DNA of 35,051 bases from Desulfurellales bacterium (lineage in GTDB: Bacteria > Campylobacterota_A > Desulfurellia > Desulfurellales > Hippeaceae): contig JAMOPP010000164.1 in NCBI GenBank assembly GCA_027064405.1, positions 1-35,051 of the forward strand. The letters run 5' to 3'. Position 1 is the stretch's first letter; each line of letters opens with the position of its first letter. Position numbers and translations under genes: made by a program. Under the pieces are notes generated by a model that had not been told where the DNA came from, did no database searches, and saw nothing but the letters and a program-made list of their open reading frames with translations. Shown piece by piece: positions 15,776 to 23,970 of this stretch.

Positions 15776-17225
15776 TGTAGTTTGGTGGCTCCTTAGTTAC
15801 TATAATATCGTGTACATGACTTTCTCTAAATGAGGCTGGACTTATCTGAACAAATATTGCCTTTTTTTTCAGTTCGTTTATTGTTGAGCATCCCACATAT
15901 CCCATTCCTGAGCGTAAGCCCCCTATAAGTTGATAGATAACATCACCCGCATTTCCTTTATAGGGCACCCTACCCTCTACGCCTTCCGGAACAAGTTTTT
16001 CCGTTTCCACTTCATCCTGAAAATATCTATCTTTACTGCCTTCTTTCATTGCACCTATGGAACCCATACCTCTATATACCTTGTATTTTCTTCCTTGATA
16101 TATTAAAGATTCACCAGGCGATTCTTCAACTCCTGCAAGCAGATTGCCAATCATAACCGCACTTGCCCCCGTTGCAATAGCTTTTACAAGATCACCTGAA
16201 AATTTTATTCCTCCGTCTGCAATAATTTTTTTATCGTACGACGCAGCTTCTTCAGAGCATTCGGATATAGCGGTAATCTGTGGTACTCCAACCCCTGCAA
16301 CAACTCTCGTCGTACATATTGAACCCGGACCTATTCCAACCTTTACTATATCTGCGCCGGCTTCAATAAGACTTTTTGTACCCTCTTTTGTCGCTACATT
16401 ACCGGCTATTAATACTATATTGGGGTGTTTGATTTTTACCTTTTCAACAAGTTCCAAAATATACTTTGAATGACCGTGAGCAGAATCTGCAACTATTACA
16501 TCCACACCGGCTTTAACCAAGGCATCTGCCCTTTCAACACCATCCTTTGTGCCGATTGCAGCCCCCACAAGCAGTCTTCCGTGAATATCCTTTGATGCAT
16601 TGGGGTACTGTTTCTTTTTCCTAATATCTTTTATTGTAATTAAACCCTTAATTTTAAAATCTTTATCAACTATTGGCAATTTCTCTATCTTGTTGTTTTT
16701 TAAATATTCTTCTGCTTCAAGAAGTGTTATTCCTTCTCTTGCCACGACAAGATTTTCTCTCGTCATAACCGAACTTACTTTTTTAGAATAATCTTTCTCA
16801 AATTGAACATCTCTATTTGTTATAATACCTATAAGTTTTCCGTCACTTAAAACAACCGGTATACCCGATATGTGATATTGACTCATTAAGGCAAGCGCAT
16901 CCCCTATTGTTGCATCCGGAGATATGGTTATAGGATCTAATATCATTCCGCTTTCTGATTTTTTAACCCTCAAAACCTGCTTAACCTGCTCCTCTATACT
17001 CATATTCTTATGTATTATGCCAAGACCGCCATGTCTTGCCATAGCTATTGCCATTCTCTGCCCCGTAACAGTATCCATAGCAGCGGAAATAATGGGTATA
17101 TTGAGCTGCAATCTGTCGGATAGAACAGTTGATACGGAGACATTTCTTGGAAGAACATCCGATTTTTGAGGCACAAGCAATACATCGTCAAATGTTAGTC
17201 CCATAGCATTTTTTAAATTAAGCAT
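15768..17225 (-). CDS. guaB: Inosine-5'-monophosphate dehydrogenase
   Basis: IMPDH oxidises IMP to XMP with NAD+, the committing step of guanine nucleotide synthesis in the cytoplasm. The 485-residue length is typical. The barrel begins LTFDDVLLVPQKSDVLPR. Two CBS domains are inserted at about 95-205. The catalytic cysteine is in GPGSICTTRVVAGVGVPQ. The flap YRGMGSIGAMKEGSKDRYFQ is complete with its Arg-Tyr pair. It lies ten bases after glyS and overlaps the nuclease gene by eight bases. No purine riboswitch or PurR-like site is present in the short spacer. Confidence 0.98.
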   Translation of the reverse strand: MLNLKNAMGLTFDDVLLVPQKSDVLPRNVSVSTVLSDRLQLNIPIISAAMDTVTGQRMAIAMARHGGLGIIHKNMSIEEQVKQVLRVKKSESGMILDPITISPDATIGDALALMSQYHISGIPVVLSDGKLIGIITNRDVQFEKDYSKKVSSVMTRENLVVAREGITLLEAEEYLKNNKIEKLPIVDKDFKIKGLITIKDIRKKKQYPNASKDIHGRLLVGAAIGTKDGVERADALVKAGVDVIVADSAHGHSKYILELVEKVKIKHPNIVLIAGNVATKEGTKSLIEAGADIVKVGIGPGSICTTRVVAGVGVPQITAISECSEEAASYDKKIIADGGIKFSGDLVKAIATGASAVMIGNLLAGVEESPGESLIYQGRKYKVYRGMGSIGAMKEGSKDRYFQDEVETEKLVPEGVEGRVPYKGNAGDVIYQLIGGLRSGMGYVGCSTINELKKKAIFVQISPASFRESHVHDIIVTKEPPNYNV

Positions 17226-17235
17226 AAAAACCTCT

Positions 17236-19251
17236 TTATATCTCTAAAAATTTAAAATCAGCAACAAAATAAACCAGCTTTTTAAGTTTGTTTAATAGTG
17301 AAAGTCTGTTGTTTCTCACTTTTTCATTTTTATCCATAACCATAACTTTATCAAAAAACTGATTTATTTCATTTTCTATAGAGGATATTTCGCTCAGCAA
17401 GCCTTTGTAGTCTTTCTGTTTTATATATTCTCTGCTTTTTTCCTCTATTTTCAAAATAGCCTCAAACAGGGCTTTTTCTTCTTTATCCTTTAAAAGAGAC
17501 TCATCTACAGAATCATTTTTAAAATCTTTAACTATATTAAATACCCTTTTGACTGCAAATCTCTTACTCTTTTGTTTATCCGAATCAAAAAAGCTTTTTA
17601 ACGCTTCAAGCCTTAAATATGAACCGTAAATATCGTATATACCTACCGACGCTATTGCATCCAATGTATCATAAGAATATTCGCTAAAATAATTCTTAAA
17701 TCTAACCTTGATAAAATCAATAACCTCTTCTATGTTAATTTTTTTACCATATGACTCTGCTGATTTTTCAAATACTTCCTTTAAATTTAAATTGATTTTT
17801 GATGAAATAATAATTCTCACTATTCCAAGAGCCGCTCTTCTTAGTGCATAGGGATCCTTTGTGCCTGTTGGCTTTAAATCGGCTATAAAGCCACCTGTTA
17901 TTAAATCTATTTTATCTGCAAGTGATAAAACAACGCCGGTGTCTGTTTTTGGAAGTTCATCCTGTTTTGGCAGATACTGTTCATATATTGCATATGCAAC
18001 CTCTTTATCCTCGTTTGATATTATTGCATACTCTTTTCCCATTACGCCCTGAAGCTCGGGAAACTCATAAACCATCTGCGTTAAAAGGTCTGCTTTTGAA
18101 AGGTATGCCGCTCTCTTTGCTTTAACTGTATCAAAATTAAGCGTTTTAGATAAAAATTCACTCAAAGATTCAATTCTTTTTACCCTTTCAAATTGACTTC
18201 CAAGCTTTTCGTGAAATGTCATATTTTTAAGACCTTCAACAAAATCTTCAAGTTTATGACTTGAATCCTCTTTAAAGAAGAACTTTGCATCATTAAACCT
18301 TGCCCTTAAAACTCTTTCGTATCCCGTTTTAATTATATTCATATCGTCCGTTTCAATATTGGATACAGCGGCAAATTTATTGTAAAGCTTACCTTTTCTT
18401 AAAAATGCGAAATATCTTTGGTGATCTTTCATTGATGTTATAAGAACCTCTTTTGGAAGAGACAGATACTCCTCTTCAAATTCTCCGACTACAATTTTGG
18501 GATACTCATTAATATTGACTATCTCTTCAAGAAGTTCTTCATCGTATACTACATCTGCGGATTCTTTTTTGCATACGGCATTTATCTGATTTAAAATTAT
18601 TTCTTTTCTTTTATTCTGATCTGCAATAACAAAGCCACCTTCCAACTCTTTCAGATAATTTTCGTAACTTAATCTTATTTTCCCTTTACTTAAAAATCTA
18701 TGACCATATGTGTAGCTTGTTGAGTCTATGCCCGCAAAATTAAAATCTATAACTTCATCATCAATGGTAAATGTTATATTGTGCACCGGCCTGACAAATT
18801 CAAATTCTCCGCTTCCCCATCTCATTTTTTTCTTAAAATTTAGTTTATGTAAAAAATCGTGTACAATTTCACTCATTATAGGTTTAACATCTATGTTTTT
18901 ACCTTTTTCAATTATATAGACGTAGTTACCCCTTTCTGTTTTTTCTATTTGAACATCTTTCAAGGATACTGAATTTTTCTTTAAAAAGCCATTCAATGCT
19001 TTTGTAGGTTTGTCGTCTTTAAAAGCAATAGAAGCAGGAGGACCTGTAATTTTTTTGTCATTTGTTGTTATAACATCATTAGATTCAAGTTTAAAAGCTA
19101 TTCTTCTTGGTGTTAGAAAAACAACCAAATCTTTAAAATCTATATTTCTGCTTTTTAATAATTCTGTAAGTGTTTCGTGCACCCTGTTTTCCAAACCACT
19201 CATTTCTGATGCCGGAAGTTCTTCCGTAAAAAGTTCAAAAAGAAGTTTCAT
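17236..19251 (-). CDS. glyS: Glycyl-tRNA synthetase beta subunit
   Basis: GlyS is the tRNA-binding and anticodon-recognising subunit of the bacterial alpha2-beta2 glycyl-tRNA synthetase. The 671-residue protein begins MKLLFELFTEELPASEM, the usual GlyS start, and contains TPRRIAFKLE, MRWGSGEFEFVRPVHNI and the HD-like region around AYLSKADLLTQMVYEFPELQG. The glycyl C-terminal anticodon-binding (DALR) domain is at the end (about 570-671), including NNRLSLLNKLKKL. Its ATG shares one base with the glyQ stop, so translation is coupled. It is slightly shorter than the usual 680-700 residues without a missing motif. Confidence 0.97.
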   Translation of the reverse strand: MKLLFELFTEELPASEMSGLENRVHETLTELLKSRNIDFKDLVVFLTPRRIAFKLESNDVITTNDKKITGPPASIAFKDDKPTKALNGFLKKNSVSLKDVQIEKTERGNYVYIIEKGKNIDVKPIMSEIVHDFLHKLNFKKKMRWGSGEFEFVRPVHNITFTIDDEVIDFNFAGIDSTSYTYGHRFLSKGKIRLSYENYLKELEGGFVIADQNKRKEIILNQINAVCKKESADVVYDEELLEEIVNINEYPKIVVGEFEEEYLSLPKEVLITSMKDHQRYFAFLRKGKLYNKFAAVSNIETDDMNIIKTGYERVLRARFNDAKFFFKEDSSHKLEDFVEGLKNMTFHEKLGSQFERVKRIESLSEFLSKTLNFDTVKAKRAAYLSKADLLTQMVYEFPELQGVMGKEYAIISNEDKEVAYAIYEQYLPKQDELPKTDTGVVLSLADKIDLITGGFIADLKPTGTKDPYALRRAALGIVRIIISSKINLNLKEVFEKSAESYGKKINIEEVIDFIKVRFKNYFSEYSYDTLDAIASVGIYDIYGSYLRLEALKSFFDSDKQKSKRFAVKRVFNIVKDFKNDSVDESLLKDKEEKALFEAILKIEEKSREYIKQKDYKGLLSEISSIENEINQFFDKVMVMDKNEKVRNNRLSLLNKLKKLVYFVADFKFLEI

Positions 19252-20090
19252 TATTTATCCTCCATATAAACCTTTGCTATATTTGCAGCCATTTCCCTTA
19301 TTCTTCTTATATATGTCGTTCTTTCCGCCACACTTATAGCATTTCTGGCATCAAGCAAGTTGAATGTGTGCGAACATTTCATACAATAATCATAGGATGG
19401 TCTAACTAATTTTTCTTTTATGCAGGCTCGTGATTCTTCTTCATACATATCAAAGAGCTTAAACAACATATCCGTATTTGCCGTCTCGAAATTGTATCTT
19501 GAATATTCATATTCATCATACTTATGAACATCACCGTATGTAAATTTATCATTCCATTGCATATCAAAAACATCATCAACCTGCTGAATATACATACCCA
19601 ATCTTTCGGTTCCGTATGTTATCTCAACGGGAATAGGCTTTAAGGAGTAACCGCCAATCTGTTGAAAATATGTAAATTGTGTAACTTCCATACCATCTAA
19701 CCAAACTTCCCATCCAAGTCCCCAAGCCCCAAGAGTTGGAGATTCCCAATTGTCTTCAACAAATCGTATATCGTGCTCATTAAGTTTAATGCCCATTTCT
19801 TCAAGACTCTCCAAATACATATCTTGTATATTCAATGGAGATGGCTTCATTACGACCTGATATTGATAATAGTGCTGTAGTCTATTTGGATTTTCCCCGT
19901 ATCTTCCGTCTGTAGGTCTTCTGCTTGGTGCAACATAAGCAACATTCCAATCCCCTTTATCAAGAGATTTGAGTGCTGTAGCCCAATGAAAAGTACCTGC
20001 CCCTGCCTCCATATCGTAAGGCTGTAAAATAATGCATCCCTTATTTTTCCAAAAATTAGATAAGGTTAATACGATATCTTGATAATTCAT
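19251..20090 (-). CDS. glyQ: Glycyl-tRNA synthetase alpha subunit
   Basis: GlyQ is the catalytic class II core of the tetrameric glycyl-tRNA synthetase. The 279-residue protein has the family start MNYQDIVLTLSNFW and the active-site sequences CIILQPYDMEAGAGTFH, APSRRPTDGRYGENPNR and SPTLGAWGLGWEVWLDGMEVTQ in uninterrupted succession. The C-terminal LLDARNAISVAERT is also intact. The separate alpha and beta genes identify the bacterial alpha2-beta2 type rather than the eukaryote-like alpha2 enzyme. A GGAGGAGAT-type ribosome site sits just before the ATG, within the 12 bases after xth. Confidence 0.98.
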   Translation of the reverse strand: MNYQDIVLTLSNFWKNKGCIILQPYDMEAGAGTFHWATALKSLDKGDWNVAYVAPSRRPTDGRYGENPNRLQHYYQYQVVMKPSPLNIQDMYLESLEEMGIKLNEHDIRFVEDNWESPTLGAWGLGWEVWLDGMEVTQFTYFQQIGGYSLKPIPVEITYGTERLGMYIQQVDDVFDMQWNDKFTYGDVHKYDEYEYSRYNFETANTDMLFKLFDMYEEESRACIKEKLVRPSYDYCMKCSHTFNLLDARNAISVAERTTYIRRIREMAANIAKVYMEDK

Positions 20091-20102
20091 ATCTCCTCCT
20101 TC

Positions 20103-20876
20103 TTAAATATCAAATGAAGCTACCATTGGTGCGTGATCGGATGGTTTTTCTTTGCCTCGTTCATCCGTGTCAATGTAACAATTTGTGCACAAGTTTATAA
20201 GAGGCTTTGAAATCCATATATAATCAATTCTCAGTCCGATATTTCGTTTAAATGAAGATAATCTGTAGTCCCACCAACTGAACTCTTGTTCCTTATTAAA
20301 AAGCCTGAAGGCATCGGTGAAACCCCAATTATAAAAATTTAAAAGAGCCTCTCTCTCTTTGGGATGAAAACCTATTTTTCCCACCATCGAGTTGACATCA
20401 TAAACATCAATCTCCTCTTTTGCAACATTGAAATCTCCGACTATTATTATTTTATCCTTTTCGCTTGAGTAGTTATTTTCAATATATTTTCTGAAACCGT
20501 TTATAAACTCAAGTTTATATCTAAAATTATCACTTTCAGGACTTTTACCGTTGGGGAAATAGGAGTTTATTATGGTTATATCGTTTATTTTTGTTAAAAT
20601 AACCCTTCTTTGCTTATCTTCCTCTTCAAACAGTTTGGTTTTTACTTCATCAAAGGGCTTTTTTGATACCGTAGCAACCCCGTTAAATCTTTTCTGACCG
20701 AATAATGCAATGTTGTAGCCTAAATTCTCAAACTCCTCTTTAGGAAACATTCTATTTTCAACCTTTGTCTCCTGCATACATAAAACATCGCTTTCGTTGT
20801 TTTTTAAAAATTCAACTACATTCTTTATCCTTGCCCTTACCGAATTGACATTCCATGTTACAACTGAAAACTTCAT
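20103..20876 (-). CDS. xth: Exodeoxyribonuclease III (AP endonuclease)
   Basis: ExoIII/Xth cuts DNA at abasic sites and removes 3' blocks in base-excision repair. The 257-residue protein has the complete EEP-fold signature: FSVVTWNVNSVRARI (3-17), LCMQETK (metal-binding Glu), NSYFPNGKS, IVGDFNVAKEEIDVYD (Asp and Asn of the active site), FSWWDYR and the terminal SDHAPMVA with the catalytic histidine. The RIDYIWISKPL segment is typical of the ExoIII rather than the eukaryotic Ape1 branch. It sits between the SemiSWEET gene (nine bases) and glyQ (12 bases). Confidence 0.95.
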   Translation of the reverse strand: MKFSVVTWNVNSVRARIKNVVEFLKNNESDVLCMQETKVENRMFPKEEFENLGYNIALFGQKRFNGVATVSKKPFDEVKTKLFEEEDKQRRVILTKINDITIINSYFPNGKSPESDNFRYKLEFINGFRKYIENNYSSEKDKIIIVGDFNVAKEEIDVYDVNSMVGKIGFHPKEREALLNFYNWGFTDAFRLFNKEQEFSWWDYRLSSFKRNIGLRIDYIWISKPLINLCTNCYIDTDERGKEKPSDHAPMVASFDI

Positions 20877-20885
20877 TCTTTAAAC

Positions 20886-21149
20886 TCACTTTCTATATTT
20901 TAAATATGCAAACAGGGTGGCAAGTATAATAAGAAAGCCAACACTATTTGCAGCTATTATTACTATATCTTGCCTTAAAAGTCCATAAACAATCCATAAA
21001 ATTAAGCCCAGCATTATTTGTATTATCATAATCGGACTTATGCCCTTAGTTTCTTTTGTTCTTATAATCTTTAAAAATTGAGGCACAAAGCTGAAGGTTG
21101 TAAGCAATGCTGCTGCCACCCCGGTCAAATTAATAATAATCTGATTCAT
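20886..21149 (-). CDS. SemiSWEET-type PQ-loop sugar transporter
   Basis: The 87-residue membrane protein has three helices and one PQ-loop repeat, the half-size form that dimerises in SemiSWEETs. The helix 1 motif FSFVPQFLKIIRTKETKGIS contains the PQ that hinges transport, and the second helix includes LGLILWIVYGLL with the usual Trp-Asn-region equivalent (here WIVYG). Members carry sugars such as glucose or sucrose across the inner membrane by alternating access; the substrate for this one is unknown. It lies one base after the ASKHA gene and nine before xth. Neither neighbour suggests a sugar pathway. Confidence 0.85.
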   Translation of the reverse strand: MNQIIINLTGVAAALLTTFSFVPQFLKIIRTKETKGISPIMIIQIMLGLILWIVYGLLRQDIVIIAANSVGFLIILATLFAYLKYRK

Positions 21150-21150
21150 C

Positions 21151-22641
21151 TTACTTAAAATCCATATATTCTAAGTATAAATTCTGAAAATTTGCTTCAT
21201 TGGCTATTTCAATATACTCTATTTTTTTCGATACGGACTCTATCTTTTCCCTTTCCTTTTTACAAAAAAGTTGTAGAGCACCTGACAAAGATGAATTGCC
21301 CAAAAATTCCACATTATCTTTAAAAGCAAGCAAGTTGGATTCAAAAATATCCTCTTTTGAGATATTTTTTGAAAAACCGCCTGACATATATACCGTTTCA
21401 ATTTCGTTAAACGACAAACCCGTTTTATCAATTAATATTTGAATACCGGCATTAAGTGACGCCTTAACAAGCTGAAATTCTCTTATTGATTTTTGCGTCA
21501 AAAATATATTATTATCGAGCAGAAAACGGTTTTCTTTAATCCTATTAATAAGCTGAAGCGGAGCATCTTCAATCTCCCAGGCTTCGACTATATTCCCTCG
21601 TTTATTAATAATATTATACCGTCTTAAAAGTGCAATTGCGCTGATTAAACCGCTTCCTGTAATACCTTTTGCTTTTTTGTTACCAATAGTTGTGCATTTC
21701 AATATCCCGTCAAATTCAACTTTTTCAATCGCACCCTCCTGAGCAGTCATTCCGTAATCTATGGATGCTCCTTCAAGAGCAGGACCTGCAGGTACGCTCG
21801 CTGAATATATTCTGTTTTTATAATTAAGCACAAATTCGCAGTTCGTTCCTATATCCAAAAATAAAAAATTTTTGTTGAAATCAAGTTTAGTTAGCCCTGA
21901 AGTTACATCAGAGCCTATAAACGCACTCAATACAGGTGGAGTGTAAGTGTCTATACCGTTCCATTCTGTATATAAAGAACCGTAAAACACAGGTTTATAG
22001 GGATATTTTCCTATACTCGTCGGATTTTTTGAGAAAAAAAACGCAAGCATTGTAGGATTTGCGGAGACTATCATAAAATCAATTTTACCGACATTATGTT
22101 TCATTTTAATTTGTTCAATAATTTTAAGAATGGAGGATTGTAGAATATTAATTAAAATATCAGTCTTACCGTTGTTAGAAAAGCTGATTCTCGATAACAC
22201 ATCCGCTCCATATGCCATTTGAGGATTAAGAAAATTTACATTTTCTGCAACTTTCCCATTTTTTACAAAAGAAAGCGCAATTGTTGTTGTTCCTATATCG
22301 AGTGCAATATAATTTTTATCATCATCAGTGCATACATCTCCATCAAAATTTGAAAATTTCGGCTTATTTTCAAAAACTTCTACAATGGAATCTTCAACCG
22401 CATTGTGCATACACGCAAGTCTTATTCCGCTTTTTAATTCCTGCTCAGTAAAACTTTGTTTTTCTATTTCGTTGGGCGCAGGAATATTTTTTAGAAATCT
22501 TACCTTGCATTTTTTACATATCCCCCTGCCACCGCAATACGCATTTATGGATATAGAATTCTCTGCAAGTATATTTAATAACGACCCGTTAGAACCATTA
22601 ATCTCTATAAATTTATCTGAATTTTTAACGGTAAATTTCAT
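21151..22641 (-). CDS. 2Fe-2S ferredoxin-ASKHA ATPase, corrinoid-protein-reactivator type (RACo-like)
   Basis: The 496-residue protein starts with a [2Fe-2S] ferredoxin domain (about 1-95), with cysteines 36, 42, 45 and 77 in the C-x5-C-x2-C-x31-C pattern. It continues as the large ASKHA-fold ATPase of the RACo/DUF4445 family (about 110-485). ATPase motifs are ALDIGTTTIALSFV near 112, LDIGTNCEF near 260 and the adenosine-contacting VYMSGGFSKNI near 425. Characterised members reduce inactive Co(II) corrinoid proteins in acetogens and methyltransferase systems. No corrinoid protein or methyltransferase gene is near it, so its partner is unknown. It abuts nrnA with no gap and the SemiSWEET gene by one base. 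Confidence 0.88.
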   Translation of the reverse strand: MKFTVKNSDKFIEINGSNGSLLNILAENSISINAYCGGRGICKKCKVRFLKNIPAPNEIEKQSFTEQELKSGIRLACMHNAVEDSIVEVFENKPKFSNFDGDVCTDDDKNYIALDIGTTTIALSFVKNGKVAENVNFLNPQMAYGADVLSRISFSNNGKTDILINILQSSILKIIEQIKMKHNVGKIDFMIVSANPTMLAFFFSKNPTSIGKYPYKPVFYGSLYTEWNGIDTYTPPVLSAFIGSDVTSGLTKLDFNKNFLFLDIGTNCEFVLNYKNRIYSASVPAGPALEGASIDYGMTAQEGAIEKVEFDGILKCTTIGNKKAKGITGSGLISAIALLRRYNIINKRGNIVEAWEIEDAPLQLINRIKENRFLLDNNIFLTQKSIREFQLVKASLNAGIQILIDKTGLSFNEIETVYMSGGFSKNISKEDIFESNLLAFKDNVEFLGNSSLSGALQLFCKKEREKIESVSKKIEYIEIANEANFQNLYLEYMDFK

Positions 22642-23589
22642 TTATTTAAGGAATGAAAACGAGTCAATAATTTTTGTCTTAACCTCTTCCAATGTTCCTT
22701 CAATCTGGGCTCCTGCTGCATTTTTGTGACCGCCTCCTCCGAAAACAGAAGCTGCACGAGCAACATCAATCTTACCTTTGGAACGCATACTTATCTTAAA
22801 AACATTGTGCCTGTCTTCCCTTAATAATATACCTACCTCAGCGCCTCTTATACTTCTTGCGTAATTTACAAACCCCTCAGAGTGCTCAATTTGCGTAGCG
22901 GTTTTTTTGAACATATCTTCGGTCACATAAAGAATAGCTATTTTACCGTCTATAAACACCTGAAGTGTATTAAGAACAAGACCCAACAACTTAATGGTTT
23001 CAAGCGTATTGCTTTCATAAATATTATAGGCACAGAACCACGGGTCAACACCTATTTCAAGTAAATCCGCAGCGATTCTCATAGTCTCCGGAGTGGTGGA
23101 TGAATATCTAAAAGAACCGGTATCTGTCATTATGCTTACATATAAATACTGAGCTGTTTTTTTTGAAATAGCAATACCGTTCTGTTTAAATATTCTCCAT
23201 AGCATAATGCCCACGGCACTTGCATCACCATCGATAAAATTAATATCTCCGAAGAGGGTATTCGTTTTGTGATGGTCTATGTTAATAAAAATCTTATCTT
23301 TTGTGTCTTCTTTTTTTATGCCACATCTTTCAATTTCTGCCGTATCAACTGCTATAATAACATCGGTTTTCTTCATCGTTTTTATTGGCTCTATTATGTC
23401 ATAGTCCTCTAAAAAAGAATAAACCTCAGGCGGTTTTGTTAGATTAACAACCTGGACATTTTTGCCCATATCCTTTAAAGCACTGTAAAGAGCCAAAGAT
23501 GAACCTATTGCATCCCCGTCAGGATTTTTATGAGAAACTATAAGAAAGCTATCTTTTTCTTTTATTATGTTTCCTATTTTTTCTATCAC
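22642..23589 (-). CDS. nrnA: DHH-DHHA1 phosphodiesterase (NrnA-like)
   Basis: This cytoplasmic Mn-dependent phosphoesterase is of the NrnA family, which degrades nanoRNA, pAp and in some species pApA or c-di-AMP. The 315-residue protein carries HKNPDGDAIGS (20-30), AVDTAEIERCG, IDHHKTN and a conserved Asp in the DHH domain. The C-terminal DHHA1 domain has GGGGHKNAAGAQI (about 284-296) for substrate binding. It lies four bases after rbfA, the standard position in rimP-nusA-infB-rbfA-nrnA operons. Because a c-di-AMP cyclase lies upstream in the same orientation, a role in finishing c-di-AMP breakdown is possible but not shown. Confidence 0.93.
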   Translation of the reverse strand: MIEKIGNIIKEKDSFLIVSHKNPDGDAIGSSLALYSALKDMGKNVQVVNLTKPPEVYSFLEDYDIIEPIKTMKKTDVIIAVDTAEIERCGIKKEDTKDKIFINIDHHKTNTLFGDINFIDGDASAVGIMLWRIFKQNGIAISKKTAQYLYVSIMTDTGSFRYSSTTPETMRIAADLLEIGVDPWFCAYNIYESNTLETIKLLGLVLNTLQVFIDGKIAILYVTEDMFKKTATQIEHSEGFVNYARSIRGAEVGILLREDRHNVFKISMRSKGKIDVARAASVFGGGGHKNAAGAQIEGTLEEVKTKIIDSFSFLK

Positions 23590-23593
23590 TTTT

Positions 23594-23956
23594 TCAACCT
23601 TCTTCTTTTAAATCTTTTAATAATTTATCAACCTTAAAGCCGTAATCTATAGAATCATCATATTTAAAGTGTAAGTGTGGCATATATCTTAATTTTATTT
23701 TGTTTGATAAATTTTTCTTTATGTAGCCTTTTGCATTATCGAGAAGCTCCAACACCTCATTTTTGTCAACTCCACTTAAGCTTGTGGATATATAAATCTG
23801 GGCATTTTTAAGATCATTGCTTAAAGAAATATCTGTTAGTGTAATCTCATTCAATCTTCCATCATTCATTTCAAACTGTATAATGCTTGATATGGCTTTT
23901 CTTAATTCCTGCTCCACTCTGTCTTTTCTTTTGTAGGGATTATTTCTTCTAATCAT
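23594..23956 (-). CDS. rbfA: Ribosome-binding factor A
   Basis: RbfA helps mature the 30S subunit and the 5' end of 16S rRNA, especially in the cold. The 120-residue length and type-II KH fold sequence are standard. RVEQELRKAISSIIQFEMND is the N-terminal helix region and IYISTSLSGVDKNE the central strand. LRYMPHLHFKYDDSIDYGFK is the family-diagnostic C-terminal motif. It follows infB by 14 bases, the expected order. Confidence 0.96.
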   Translation of the reverse strand: MIRRNNPYKRKDRVEQELRKAISSIIQFEMNDGRLNEITLTDISLSNDLKNAQIYISTSLSGVDKNEVLELLDNAKGYIKKNLSNKIKLRYMPHLHFKYDDSIDYGFKVDKLLKDLKEEG

Positions 23957-23970
23957 AAATATGTCCTTAT

